From positions 1-64,000 of the forward strand of contig CAKRXU010000002.1 of the NCBI GenBank assembly GCA_934424575.1: DNA of 64,000 bases, written 5' to 3'. Shown here one piece after another: positions 41,733-50,174 of the stretch. Each line of letters opens with the position of its first letter. Within the stretch, counting starts at the first letter, position 1. The notes beneath the pieces are model-generated. The model was given only the letters and a program-made list of their open reading frames with translations. It was not told the DNA's origin and made no database searches. The position numbers and the translations under genes were made by a program. This DNA is from an uncultured Blautia sp. GTDB lineage: Bacteria > Bacillota > Clostridia > Lachnospirales > Lachnospiraceae.

Positions 41733-42134
41733 CTACAAATATTCCTTAAAATATTCCTTAAAATATTTCTCAAAAGCCTTCTGGCTTATTTCTTTCATTT
41801 CTTCCAGTAATGCTTCATAGCGTCTCATAAACTCACGGCCTTCTTCCGTGATCCTTGAATTTCCTCCGTGCGGTCCGCCGTTATAGCGGTCAAGAAAAGT
41901 AAATCCCATCTGTTCCTCCGCCCGGTTCAGAAGCTTCCAGCATTTGGAATAGGACATTTCCATCTTCTTGGATGCCGCATGGATCGTCCCTTCTTCATCA
42001 ATATACTGAAGAAGATGAAAAAGCCCCGGTCCAAAAAAATCGATATTCTTCGACAGAACGATCTTGGTCTTTATGCCAAGCACTGCGTCCTCGTTCTGCT
42101 GCTCCGTTGTAATATTCTCTGTTTTTTCACTCAT
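41733..42134 (-). CDS. ModE-type winged-helix regulator lacking the molybdate domain
   Basis: 133 residues matching only the N-terminal LysR/ModE-like winged helix-turn-helix: FFGPGLFHLLQYIDEEGTIHAASKKMEMSYSKCWKLLNR followed by the GGPHGGNSRITEEGREF wing (cited as patterns). ModE of E. coli adds two molybdate-binding MOP domains, absent here, so molybdate sensing would need a partner or another signal. It is the last gene after moeA and mobB. The C-terminus ends in a duplicated FKEYFKEYL encoded by a short direct repeat. A hairpin (41693-41732) lies between it and convergent fdhD. Confidence 0.85.
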   Translation of the reverse strand: MSEKTENITTEQQNEDAVLGIKTKIVLSKNIDFFGPGLFHLLQYIDEEGTIHAASKKMEMSYSKCWKLLNRAEEQMGFTFLDRYNGGPHGGNSRITEEGREFMRRYEALLEEMKEISQKAFEKYFKEYFKEYL

Positions 42135-42170
42135 TCCGCGTTTTGTTACTCCTCATTTTTGCTGTGCTGG

Positions 42171-42716
42171 TCATTGCCGTCCGGTCTGTCTCTGCCTCCA
42201 TAAGTAATAGATCCAGTCCGCCAGAACTTCTGTTTCATTCATGTCAAAAAATGACAGTTCTTCCGGCAAAATGCTTCCCGCCGCATCCAGTTCTTCCTTT
42301 CGAAGATCCGTCACGATTCCCAGAAGGAATCTCGGATCACAGACAGATCTCGAAGAATTTCCCCTGCGTATGACCTCGATCTTGGGATATTCTGAATATT
42401 TAAAGCCCTCCAGCAAGACCACATCTGCCTCAGGAAAACAGGCGATCAGTTCATCCGTCTCTGGTGCCGGCTGATATTTGACCATCATATATTTCGTCCC
42501 GGAAAAAACAAGCGTCCCGCAGGCTCCGGCTTCCCCGAATCTCCAGGTATCCGTTCCCGGTATATCCGCTTCAAACTCATGCCCGTCGTGCTTGACCACA
42601 GCAGCTTTCATCCCCTTTTGTTTCAGTTTCGGCAAAAGTGATGCGATCAGTGTTGTCTTTCCCGAATTTTTGACTCCGCTTACTGCCAGTATCAGCTGAC
42701 CCTTCTGTTCTTTCAT
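42171..42716 (-). CDS. mobB: Molybdopterin-guanine dinucleotide biosynthesis protein B
   Basis: About 181 residues. A P-loop GTP-binding protein that assists MobA in MGD formation. Walker A is in AVSGVKNSGKTTLIASLLPKL near the start, and the metal/nucleotide block VVKHDGHEFEADIPGTDTWRF follows (pattern). ATG 42716 has AGGA 8 bases upstream; ATG 42725 and an upstream ATG 42764 (overlapping moeA) are alternatives. It lies directly after moeA and 36 bp before the ModE-like gene, one operon. Confidence 0.88.
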   Translation of the reverse strand: MKEQKGQLILAVSGVKNSGKTTLIASLLPKLKQKGMKAAVVKHDGHEFEADIPGTDTWRFGEAGACGTLVFSGTKYMMVKYQPAPETDELIACFPEADVVLLEGFKYSEYPKIEVIRRGNSSRSVCDPRFLLGIVTDLRKEELDAAGSILPEELSFFDMNETEVLADWIYYLWRQRQTGRQ

Positions 42717-42729
42717 TTCGCTCATCCTG

Positions 42730-43962
42730 TCACAGAAGAAGAACTTCTGCTTCTTCTCCTGCATGGCTTCCGGTCTTTCCCTTCTGCATCTCGATCAGAC
42801 AGTTACATCCTGCCATGGTCGAAAGGATTCCATTCGAATGGATCTTGGTAGGGATCGTCACGGTTTCCCCGTCTGTGACGGCACGTACATAACGGCGTCC
42901 TCCGACACTCTTCCCAAAATCATTCGTCAGAGTGCATTTCTTCCTTACCGGACGAAGTGTGTTGTCTTGTGTCAGCTTCTGGAGCATCGGACGGATCAGC
43001 AGATCCACGGATACCGCCGCACCAAAAGGATTTCCAGAAAGACTGAGCATCGGTGTGCCTTCATAGACAGAAAAAAGCGTCGGCATTCCCGGCTTCATCT
43101 CAAGCCGCCAAAAAATCCTCTGTGCTCCCAGGATCCGGACTACCTCGTGCATGATATCCTTCTTGCCTACGGATACCGCGCCCGTTGTAATGATCAGATC
43201 TGAAACCTCCGCCGCTTCTCTGACTGCCTCTGCCATATCCTGCGGATTATCTGGAACCTTGTCGATCCGTGTCAGTTCTGCGCCAAAATCCATCAGTCTC
43301 GCCGCAAGGAGACTCTGGTTGCAGTCATAAATCTTACCAGGCTTCAGTTCCTCTCCCGGATTCATCACTTCATCGCCAGTTGTCAAGATCGCAACTCTCG
43401 CCTGTCTTATAACAGGAACTTCTGCCACGCCCATGCTGGCAAGGATTCCTATCTCTATAAAACTGAGCTTTGTACCCTTTTTCAGTAAAACTGTACCTTT
43501 CTTAAAGTCTTCACCCTGAAAACAGTAGTCCTCCCACTGTTCCATGCTCTTGTAGATCTGTACGATATCCTCTCCATAATCCGTATTTTCCTGTCTGACG
43601 CAGCAGTTACATCCTGCCGGAATCGCCGCACCTGTCATAATACGTACCGCTTCCCCGTGCTGTACGGTTCCATCAAAATATTCTCCGGCATCAACCTCCC
43701 GGATCACTTTGAGTGCGACCGGCTTTTCCGGCAGTGCTCCTTTCAGATCCTCAGCCTTACAGGCATAGCCATCTACCGGTGCACGGTCAAATGGAGGATT
43801 GTCTCTCTCCGCTTTCATGTCCTCTGCCAGTATCCTGCCGTTTGCTGAAAGTAAAGACACAGTTTCCGCTTCCTGTATCGCTTTCGTATACATCAGCAAT
43901 TGCTCAATTGCTTCTTCTACCCTGAGATTTTCCAAAACATTTCTCCCCTGTCCTTCAAACAT
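42730..43962 (-). CDS. moeA: Molybdopterin molybdenumtransferase
   Basis: 410 residues. It inserts molybdenum into adenylylated molybdopterin. Family blocks: NPPFDRAPVDGYAC (about 56-69), VRIMTGAAIPAGCNCCVRQE (~106-125), ILTTGDEVMNPGEELKPG (~191-208), TTGAVSVGKKDIMHEV (~259-274) and SLSGNPFGAAVSVDLL (~313-328). The listed start is ATG 43962; an in-frame TTG at about 43935 has a better GGGGAG ribosome site, so the first nine residues are uncertain. First of moeA-mobB-modE-like. Confidence 0.94.
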   Translation of the reverse strand: MFEGQGRNVLENLRVEEAIEQLLMYTKAIQEAETVSLLSANGRILAEDMKAERDNPPFDRAPVDGYACKAEDLKGALPEKPVALKVIREVDAGEYFDGTVQHGEAVRIMTGAAIPAGCNCCVRQENTDYGEDIVQIYKSMEQWEDYCFQGEDFKKGTVLLKKGTKLSFIEIGILASMGVAEVPVIRQARVAILTTGDEVMNPGEELKPGKIYDCNQSLLAARLMDFGAELTRIDKVPDNPQDMAEAVREAAEVSDLIITTGAVSVGKKDIMHEVVRILGAQRIFWRLEMKPGMPTLFSVYEGTPMLSLSGNPFGAAVSVDLLIRPMLQKLTQDNTLRPVRKKCTLTNDFGKSVGGRRYVRAVTDGETVTIPTKIHSNGILSTMAGCNCLIEMQKGKTGSHAGEEAEVLLL

Positions 43963-44081
43963 CGTTTTTCAAACTGGTGTCTGATTAATGATATTTTTTT
44001 CTCAACAAAATGTCGCAATCCTGTTTTCGATTTATTGTAACATATACACAAAAAAAGCTCAACCTTTTCGCTTCTTTTGAA

Positions 44082-44134
44082 CAAAAAAGCAGAGGATATT
44101 TTCGACACCTCTCCGGTCTCTGAAAATATCCTCT
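44082..44134 (-). terminator. Terminator of the formate dehydrogenase operon
   Basis: A perfect 13-bp stem (AGAGGATATTTTC with GAAAATATCCTCT) around an 18-nt loop, followed by CTTTTTTG on the minus strand, just past the catalytic-subunit stop codon. Confidence 0.92.
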
Positions 44135-44161
44135 GTTCTGAATCATTTATAACATCTGATC

Positions 44162-46867
44162 TTATGCTTTTTCAATTCGGATCGCACATACTTTGTATTC
44201 CGGGATTCTTGCATATTTATCAAGTGCTGCATTTGTCAGCCAGTTTGCATTTCCATCCGGGAAGTGGAATGGCATCCAGGATTCTCCCTTGGATACTTTG
44301 GTTCCCACACGGGCGGTGGATTCGATCTGTCCTCGTCTGGAGGTCACACGTACTCTGTCGCCATTCTTGATTCCCAGTTTCTCAGCATCCTGCTCATTCA
44401 TTTCGATGAAGGATCTGCCCTCGATCTCCATCAGTTCCGGTGTCTTTCCTGTCATTGCTCTTGTTGTGTAATGATACAGGATTCGTCCGGTCATAAGGAT
44501 GATCGGGTATTCTTCATCCGGAAGCTCTGCTGACGGAATGTACTCTGCCGGATAGAACCATCCAAGTCCTCTCGCAAATTTGCCGACGTGCATGATCGGT
44601 GTTCCAGGATGATCCTTGGTCGGGCATGGCCACTGGAGGCCCTTGCCGCCTACTTCTTCGCTGTCCAGACGTGCATGGCTGATTCCGCCGAAGGATGGTG
44701 TTACAGATGCGATTTCATCCATGATCTGGGCGGAAGTCAGGTGCGGCTGCGGATATCCCATACGGTTCATCAGATCAATAAGGATATCGGTATCCAGTCT
44801 TGCATTTCCCGGAATCGTCACTGCTTTACGCACACGCTGTACACGACGCTCTGTATTTGTAAAGGTTCCTTCTTTTTCTGCATAGCTGACGCCTGGAAGG
44901 ATGACATCTGCATATTCTGCGGTCTCTGTCATGAACAGTTCCTGAATTACGAAGAAATCCAGGCTCTCCAGTGCCTTGATGATGTGATGTGTATCCGGGT
45001 CGGTAACAACCGGGTCTTCTCCATAGATATAAAGACCTTTGATGTCACCCTTGATCGCTGCCGGGAATACCTCTGTCGCATGAAGTCCCGGATTCGGGTT
45101 CAGCTTGGTGTTCCATGCTTTTTCAAATTTGGCAATCACTTCCGGATTGGCTACTTTCTGGTATCCAGGGAAGTCTCCAGGGCATGCTCCCATATCGCAG
45201 GCTCCCTGTACGTTGTTCTGACCACGGAGCGGGTTGACACCACAGCCCTCACGGCCAAGTTTACCAACCAGAAGTGCCATATTGGACATGGACATAACGC
45301 CCTCTGTGCCGGTGGAATGCTCGGTTACACCAAGGCAGTAGATGATCGGTGCTTTGTCAGCTTTTGCGTACATGATCGCTGCTTTTCTTAAGTCGTCAGC
45401 ATCGATGTGGCAGATCTGAGCTACACGCTCTGGTGTGTAATCCTTAACAATCTCTTTGATCTTTTCATAACCTTCGGTTCTCTCTGCGATGAATTTGTCA
45501 TCCTGGAGTCCTTCGGAAATGATAACGTTCATGATACCATTTGCAAATGCAACGTTGGTACCTGGTTTCAGTTTCAGATGGATGTCTGCATGTTTTGCAA
45601 GATCGATGTCACGCGGGTCAACAACGATCAGCTTGCAGCCACGCTGTACTGCCTGACGGATCTGCATACCTACAACCGGATGTGCTTCTTCCGGGTTGGA
45701 ACCTACGAGCATGATCACATCTGGTTTCTTTGTGATATCCTCGATCGGGTTGGTCATTGCACCGGAACCAAGTGTCATTGCCAGACCTGCTACAGACGCA
45801 GAGTGGCATACACGTGCACAGTTATCGGTGTTGTTTGTTCCGAAGCAGGTACGGACCATCTTCTGAACCATGTAGATATCCTCGTTCGGTGAACGGGAGC
45901 ATGCAAAACCAGCCAGAGATTCTGAACCATATTTCTTCTTGATTTCCATAAATTTAGATGCAACCAGATCAAGAGCCTCGTCCCAGGTTGCTTTCTCAAA
46001 TTTACCGGTCTCTTTGTTCTTAATTAACGGATCTGTGATTCTGGACGGATGATGTACGAAATCAAAGCATCCGCTTCGTCCCTTGACACAGAGAAGACCT
46101 TTATTTGACGGTCCGTCATAAGCTTCTGTATCTACGATCTTGCCATCCTTGACAAGCAGGTAATACTGACATCCTGTCGCACAGTGCGGGCAGGTAGTAA
46201 GGACTTTCTTGTCGATCTGGTATGCACGGTATTTCTTTCTTCGTTTCATGGTGAGTGCACCGGTCGGACATGCCTGTACACAGTTTCCGCAGGACTCGCA
46301 GGTGCCGTCTGCCCAGAGACCTTCACCGTTTCCGATCACAGACTGGAAACCACGTTCCAGAGTTGCGATCGCGCCTCTTCCTACGATCTGGTTACAGGTG
46401 TTAACACATCTGTGGCACAGGATACAGAGGCTTGGATCATAGGTGAAAAATTTGTTGGAATCATCGATCTCTCCACCGCTCTTCGCTCCTGTATAACTTG
46501 ATGTTTCTACACCATACTCATAAGCATAGTCCTGGAGTTTACAGTCACCGTTGCCCGGACAGGAGAAACAGTGAGTGTTGTGGTCAGACAGAAGCAGATC
46601 CAGCGTCTGTTTTCTTGACTCGACTACTTTTTCTGACATGGTGAAAACTTCGTCACCCTCAGAAACCTGCATCGTACAGGCTGTATCTATTTTGGTTCTT
46701 CCATTGTTCTTTACTTCAACTACACATAAACGGCAGGAACCGTCCGGCAGTAGATCTTCTATATAGCACAGAGTAGGAATCGTAATCCCTACCTTCTTGG
46801 CTGCGTGAAGGATGGTCGTACCCTTCTCGACTTCAACAGGCTTGCCATCAATCGTCAAATGAATCAT
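44162..46867 (-). CDS. Formate dehydrogenase catalytic subunit (Cys form) with Fe-S N-terminus
   Basis: About 901 residues. N-terminal 2Fe-2S ferredoxin domain (CYIEDLLPDGSCRLC), a histidine-containing cluster site (HNTHCFSCPGNGDC), two 4Fe-4S ferredoxin-type sites (CILCHRCVNTC; CESCGNCVQACP), then the DMSO-reductase-family MGD domain with its own 4Fe-4S site (CPHCATGCQYY). The metal ligand is C354 in NCARVCHSASVAG, where E. coli FdhF has selenocysteine. It oxidises formate or reduces CO2 and passes electrons to the NuoF/NuoE partners. ATG 46867 has AGGAGG 8 bases upstream; the longer frame to 46954 is rejected. Confidence 0.93.
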   Translation of the reverse strand: MIHLTIDGKPVEVEKGTTILHAAKKVGITIPTLCYIEDLLPDGSCRLCVVEVKNNGRTKIDTACTMQVSEGDEVFTMSEKVVESRKQTLDLLLSDHNTHCFSCPGNGDCKLQDYAYEYGVETSSYTGAKSGGEIDDSNKFFTYDPSLCILCHRCVNTCNQIVGRGAIATLERGFQSVIGNGEGLWADGTCESCGNCVQACPTGALTMKRRKKYRAYQIDKKVLTTCPHCATGCQYYLLVKDGKIVDTEAYDGPSNKGLLCVKGRSGCFDFVHHPSRITDPLIKNKETGKFEKATWDEALDLVASKFMEIKKKYGSESLAGFACSRSPNEDIYMVQKMVRTCFGTNNTDNCARVCHSASVAGLAMTLGSGAMTNPIEDITKKPDVIMLVGSNPEEAHPVVGMQIRQAVQRGCKLIVVDPRDIDLAKHADIHLKLKPGTNVAFANGIMNVIISEGLQDDKFIAERTEGYEKIKEIVKDYTPERVAQICHIDADDLRKAAIMYAKADKAPIIYCLGVTEHSTGTEGVMSMSNMALLVGKLGREGCGVNPLRGQNNVQGACDMGACPGDFPGYQKVANPEVIAKFEKAWNTKLNPNPGLHATEVFPAAIKGDIKGLYIYGEDPVVTDPDTHHIIKALESLDFFVIQELFMTETAEYADVILPGVSYAEKEGTFTNTERRVQRVRKAVTIPGNARLDTDILIDLMNRMGYPQPHLTSAQIMDEIASVTPSFGGISHARLDSEEVGGKGLQWPCPTKDHPGTPIMHVGKFARGLGWFYPAEYIPSAELPDEEYPIILMTGRILYHYTTRAMTGKTPELMEIEGRSFIEMNEQDAEKLGIKNGDRVRVTSRRGQIESTARVGTKVSKGESWMPFHFPDGNANWLTNAALDKYARIPEYKVCAIRIEKA

Positions 46868-46893
46868 GTCGTTCCCTCCTTTTCTGCATCTGT

Positions 46894-48762
46894 TTATTTC
46901 ACGCCGATCGCACCAAACGGGCAGTTGTCCATACAGCTTCCGCATTTGATACATTTGGACGGATCAATCTTGTGCGGCTGTTTCTTCTCGCCTGCGATCG
47001 CACCAACCGGACAGTTACGTGCACATTTCGTACATCCTTTACATTTCTCAGGATCGATCTCGTAAACTTTCATTGCCTCGCAGACATGGGCACGGCATTT
47101 GCCCTCTACGATATGTTCGATATATTCGTCACGGAAGTTCTTGAGCGTACTGAGGACCGGAAGAGGTGCACTCTTGCCAAGTCCGCAGAGAGAACGCGCC
47201 TGGATGAATTTCGCTGTTTCTTCCAGTTTGTCAAGGTCTTCCATCTCGCCCTTGCCGTCTGTGATCTTCTCAAGGAGTTCGAGCATACGCTTCGTTCCGA
47301 TTCGGCACGGACCGCATTTTCCGCAGGATTCTCTCTGAGTGAATCCCATGAAGAATTTCGCAACATCGACCATACAGGTGCTCTCGTCCATAACAACCAG
47401 ACCGCCGGAACCGATGATCGCATTGTATTTCTTAACCTGGTCAAAATCAAGCGGAACGTCCAGATTCTCTTCTACGAGACATCCGCCGGAAGGTCCACCG
47501 ATCTGAACACCCTTGAATTTACCGCCGCCCTTGAGGCCGCCTCCGATATCATAAATGATGGTACGGAGTGTGGTTCCCATCGGAACTTCGATAAGACCGG
47601 TATTGTTTACGTTACCGGTAAGTGCAAATGCCTTGGTTCCCGGGCTTCCCTCTGTACCGATGCTTCTGTACCACTCTACACCATTGGAGATGATCATCGG
47701 TACGTTGGCATAAGTCTCAACGTTGTTTAATACGGTTGGTTTTGCAAAAAGTCCCTGCTCTACTGTACGCGGCGGTTTCACACGCGGCATACCTCTCTTA
47801 CCTTCGATAGAAGCTGTCAGGGCACTGCCCTCACCACAGACGAAAGCTCCCGCTCCACGGTTGATGTGGAAATGGATGCAAAAATCTGTTCCGAGGACAT
47901 TGTCACCGATCAGGCCGTATTCCTCTGCCTGTGTGATCGCTTTCTGCAGACGCTCTACTGCCAGAGGATACTCGGCACGCACATAAATATATGCATTCTG
48001 TGCACCGGTCAGGTAAGAACCGATTAGCATACCCTCGAGCATCTTGTGCGGGTCACCTTCCATGATACTTCGATCCATGAATGCACCCGGGTCACCCTCG
48101 TCACCATTACATACAACATAACGCTGGGTTTCCTTCTGGCGGGCAACCTGTTTCCATTTCCTGCCGGCCGGGAATCCACCGCCGCCTCGTCCACGGAGAC
48201 CGGATTCTTCCATCATATCCAGTGCTGTATCCTTGTCTATGTCAAAAAGTACCTTCTCCAGTGCAGAATAGCCGCCTACAGCGATATACTCCTCGATATT
48301 CTCTGCGTCGATATGTCCGCAGTTCTTAAGTACCAAACGCATCTGTCCAGCATAGAACGGAATGGATTCCTCACTCTGGTAAACCTGTCCGTCCTTATGA
48401 TACAGCAGTCTCTCGATCGGCTGTCCCTGGCAGATCGTCTTCTCATAAATTTCTTCGCAGTCCTCAACTTTGACTTTGATATAGAGGATTCCGAGAGGCT
48501 CGATCCTCATCAGAGGTCCCATCTCACAGAATCCGTGGCATCCGCTCTTTCTGATCTCAGGATGCGGAACTTCTCCTTCAAATTCTACAGAAACCTGTCC
48601 GTTTCCCTCGGACAGTTCTACCATCTTGTCATAAATTTCCTTGGAGCCGCTGGCAATACATCCGGTTCCTGCACAGACCAGGACGCGGAGCTTCGCTGCA
48701 TGCAGACGTTTCTCTGCTTCTTTACGCAGGTTCTGAAGTTCTTCTCTGTTATGTAAAAACAT
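46894..48762 (-). CDS. NuoF/HydB-like NAD(P)-binding flavoprotein subunit
   Basis: 622 residues. N-terminal thioredoxin-like 2Fe-2S part (CAGTGCIASG; SGCHGFCEMGP), NuoF 51-kDa core with NAD/FMN motifs GRGGGGFPAGRKW and GDEGDPGAFMDR, the 4Fe-4S site ESCGKCGPCRIGT (about 476-488) and an added C-terminal pair of 4Fe-4S sites (CKGCTKCARNCPVGAI; CIKCGSCMDNCPFGAI). This layout matches subunits of trimeric NAD-linked hydrogenases and formate dehydrogenases in Firmicutes, some of which bifurcate electrons between NAD and ferredoxin. It overlaps the NuoE-like gene by one base (TAATG). Confidence 0.94.
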   Translation of the reverse strand: MFLHNREELQNLRKEAEKRLHAAKLRVLVCAGTGCIASGSKEIYDKMVELSEGNGQVSVEFEGEVPHPEIRKSGCHGFCEMGPLMRIEPLGILYIKVKVEDCEEIYEKTICQGQPIERLLYHKDGQVYQSEESIPFYAGQMRLVLKNCGHIDAENIEEYIAVGGYSALEKVLFDIDKDTALDMMEESGLRGRGGGGFPAGRKWKQVARQKETQRYVVCNGDEGDPGAFMDRSIMEGDPHKMLEGMLIGSYLTGAQNAYIYVRAEYPLAVERLQKAITQAEEYGLIGDNVLGTDFCIHFHINRGAGAFVCGEGSALTASIEGKRGMPRVKPPRTVEQGLFAKPTVLNNVETYANVPMIISNGVEWYRSIGTEGSPGTKAFALTGNVNNTGLIEVPMGTTLRTIIYDIGGGLKGGGKFKGVQIGGPSGGCLVEENLDVPLDFDQVKKYNAIIGSGGLVVMDESTCMVDVAKFFMGFTQRESCGKCGPCRIGTKRMLELLEKITDGKGEMEDLDKLEETAKFIQARSLCGLGKSAPLPVLSTLKNFRDEYIEHIVEGKCRAHVCEAMKVYEIDPEKCKGCTKCARNCPVGAIAGEKKQPHKIDPSKCIKCGSCMDNCPFGAIGVK

Positions 48763-49244
48763 TACTCGGCACCTCCCTCTCGCAGTTTGTGGATCAGCTC
48801 TACTGCCAGATCCGGAGTCATCTTCGGATGAACATCGTCATTGACCATCATGACCGGTGCAAGTCCACATGCACCCAGACAGGATACGATCTCTACAGTA
48901 AAAAGCATATCATCTGTGGTGTGCTTCTTGTCATTCAGTCCAAGCTCCTTCATCAGGGCTTCTCTGACCGGTACGGATTTCCTTACATGACAGGCAGTTC
49001 CGTCACATACCTTGATCACATATTTACCTTTTGCTTCGAATGAAAAATTCTCATAGAATGTTGCCACACTATATGCTCTTGAACGGGTTACCCCGATCTC
49101 ATCTGCTACATAGTTCAGAAGTTCTTTCGGCAGATAACGATACGCAGCCTGAATATCCTGCATGATCGGGATCAGAGAATCCGGCTTGCGTCCATAAACA
49201 GCAATGACCTCATCTGCCTTATCATAGTATGATTTGTCTAACAT
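48762..49244 (-). CDS. NuoE/HydA-like 2Fe-2S subunit
   Basis: 160 residues, the thioredoxin-like 24-kDa subunit of complex I-type modules. Cluster cysteines are in CDGTACHVRKS (about 86-96) and SCLGACGLAPVMMVNDD (~126-142). It begins LDKSYYDKADEVI, with the fold's helical N-terminus. It is first in the operon NuoE-NuoF-FDH, so electrons from formate should exit to NAD(P) here. AGGAGGGAAC precedes ATG 49244. A consensus promoter (49302-49330) and an upstream palindrome (49373-49402) control the unit. Confidence 0.94.
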   Translation of the reverse strand: MLDKSYYDKADEVIAVYGRKPDSLIPIMQDIQAAYRYLPKELLNYVADEIGVTRSRAYSVATFYENFSFEAKGKYVIKVCDGTACHVRKSVPVREALMKELGLNDKKHTTDDMLFTVEIVSCLGACGLAPVMMVNDDVHPKMTPDLAVELIHKLREGGAE

Positions 49245-49301
49245 TCAGTTCCCTCCTTTTCACGTTCACTGTGTTTTTGCATTGCTCCCACATATATTTT
49301 T

Positions 49302-49330
49302 ATTATAGAAGATGTTTTTTCATATTTCAA
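49302..49330 (-). promoter_or_regulatory. Promoter of the formate dehydrogenase operon
   Basis: On the minus strand TTGAAA (49330-49325), a 17-bp spacer and TATAAT (49307-49302), about 58 bp above the NuoE-like ATG. Confidence 0.85.
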
Positions 49331-49372
49331 GTATTTTTTGTATATTTTGCTTATTTTAGTCCTGATTTTGCA

Positions 49373-49402
49373 GTTGTTTTTTGTATAATTTTACAAAACA
49401 AC
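49373..49402. promoter_or_regulatory. 30-bp hyphenated palindrome upstream of the FDH promoter
   Basis: Outer arms GTTGTTTT and AAAACAAC with further inner symmetry (GTA/TAC). The centre lies about 60 bp upstream of the -35 box, an activator-like position. It could be the operator of the formate dehydrogenase unit; the binding protein is unknown. Confidence 0.45.
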
Positions 49403-49445
49403 TCGGTAAGTTATAGTTAACTCGACATTTTTTCAAAATAATGCA

Positions 49446-49487
49446 CAAAAAGACACTGAAATGTCTTTTTTCATTCCAGTGTCTTTG
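49446..49487 (-). terminator. Terminator of the potAB-potCD-DUF3786 operon
   Basis: A perfect 10-bp stem (AAAGACACTG with CAGTGTCTTT) around an 18-nt loop, followed by TTTTTG on the minus strand, 30 bp beyond the DUF3786 stop codon. Confidence 0.82.
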
Positions 49488-49517
49488 TCTGTTGATATTT
49501 CTTGATTTTATGGCAGC

Positions 49518-50174
49518 TTACTGCATACCGAAGGATTTCCCACGAAGCGGAAGTCCCGCCAGCTCTGCCAGTCTCTTTACGCCCATCTCTGCCGTGGAGA
49601 CAGCGCTCTCCACATGGTTAAAATCTGTCGCGCTGTAATCAAACAGGATATTTCCCTGTGCCTCAAATTCATCGTCACAGTCCCAGAAATAGAACCGCAT
49701 TGGTTCGCATTCAAAAGCATTGATCTGGTAGCCGACATCTCCCTGCGGAAGTTCTGTACCGTTCAGCTTAAGAAAAGCCTCCCTAAGTTCCTTCGCATGG
49801 CCGGAAAAAGTCGCCGCGAACACATCCGTCACACCGATCTTGTATGCGGGTCCAAAAGGTCTCGCATCACGGAGATCCGCAAACGGCACCCACTTGTCCA
49901 TGAAGAAAGCATTTTCCTTGACATAGCTGAGAAGCGTATAGATGTTCAGCATCTCCGTCGCATTTGCTTCGCCTTTTCCATCCAGGCGGTCGATCCTGCC
50001 ATCATCCAGGCGGATCCCAAACGGGACTCCGAAGTGTGTGATCTTGAGATAACCGTCCTCTTCTTTCAGTTCAGGAAGTCTTTTCTTTAATCCTTCTTTG
50101 TCCATCTGAAGGAATTTCTCTGCCCATTCGCTGCAGAGTTTTATATAATTGGATACTTTTTCGTTTGTTTTCAT
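49518..50174 (-). CDS. DUF3786 domain protein
   Basis: About 218 residues of the DUF3786 family. Seen: an N-terminal helix (MKTNEKVSNYIKLCSEWAEKFL), ITHFGVPFGIRLDDG, the aromatic core KWVPFADLRDARPFGPAY and a C-terminal WDCDDEFEAQGNILFDYSATDF. No catalytic motif is evident. The ATG (50174) overlaps the PotCD stop codon (ATGA), so its translation is coupled to the transporter. Elsewhere the family often sits near corrinoid or anaerobic one-carbon genes; its function is unknown. The ATG is preferred over the upstream in-frame start at 50195. Confidence 0.82.
   Translation of the reverse strand: MKTNEKVSNYIKLCSEWAEKFLQMDKEGLKKRLPELKEEDGYLKITHFGVPFGIRLDDGRIDRLDGKGEANATEMLNIYTLLSYVKENAFFMDKWVPFADLRDARPFGPAYKIGVTDVFAATFSGHAKELREAFLKLNGTELPQGDVGYQINAFECEPMRFYFWDCDDEFEAQGNILFDYSATDFNHVESAVSTAEMGVKRLAELAGLPLRGKSFGMQ

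Noticed and set aside
43917..44108. 63-codon frame overlapping the moeA start
   Set aside because: It uses the GGGGAG site only for an internal out-of-frame ATG, ends after a few codons there, and overlaps the FDH terminator; more likely leader sequence of moeA.
46868..46954. 29-residue N-terminal extension of the formate dehydrogenase
   Set aside because: The extension overlaps the end of the NuoF-like gene and shows no family similarity; ATG 46867 has a strong AGGAGG.
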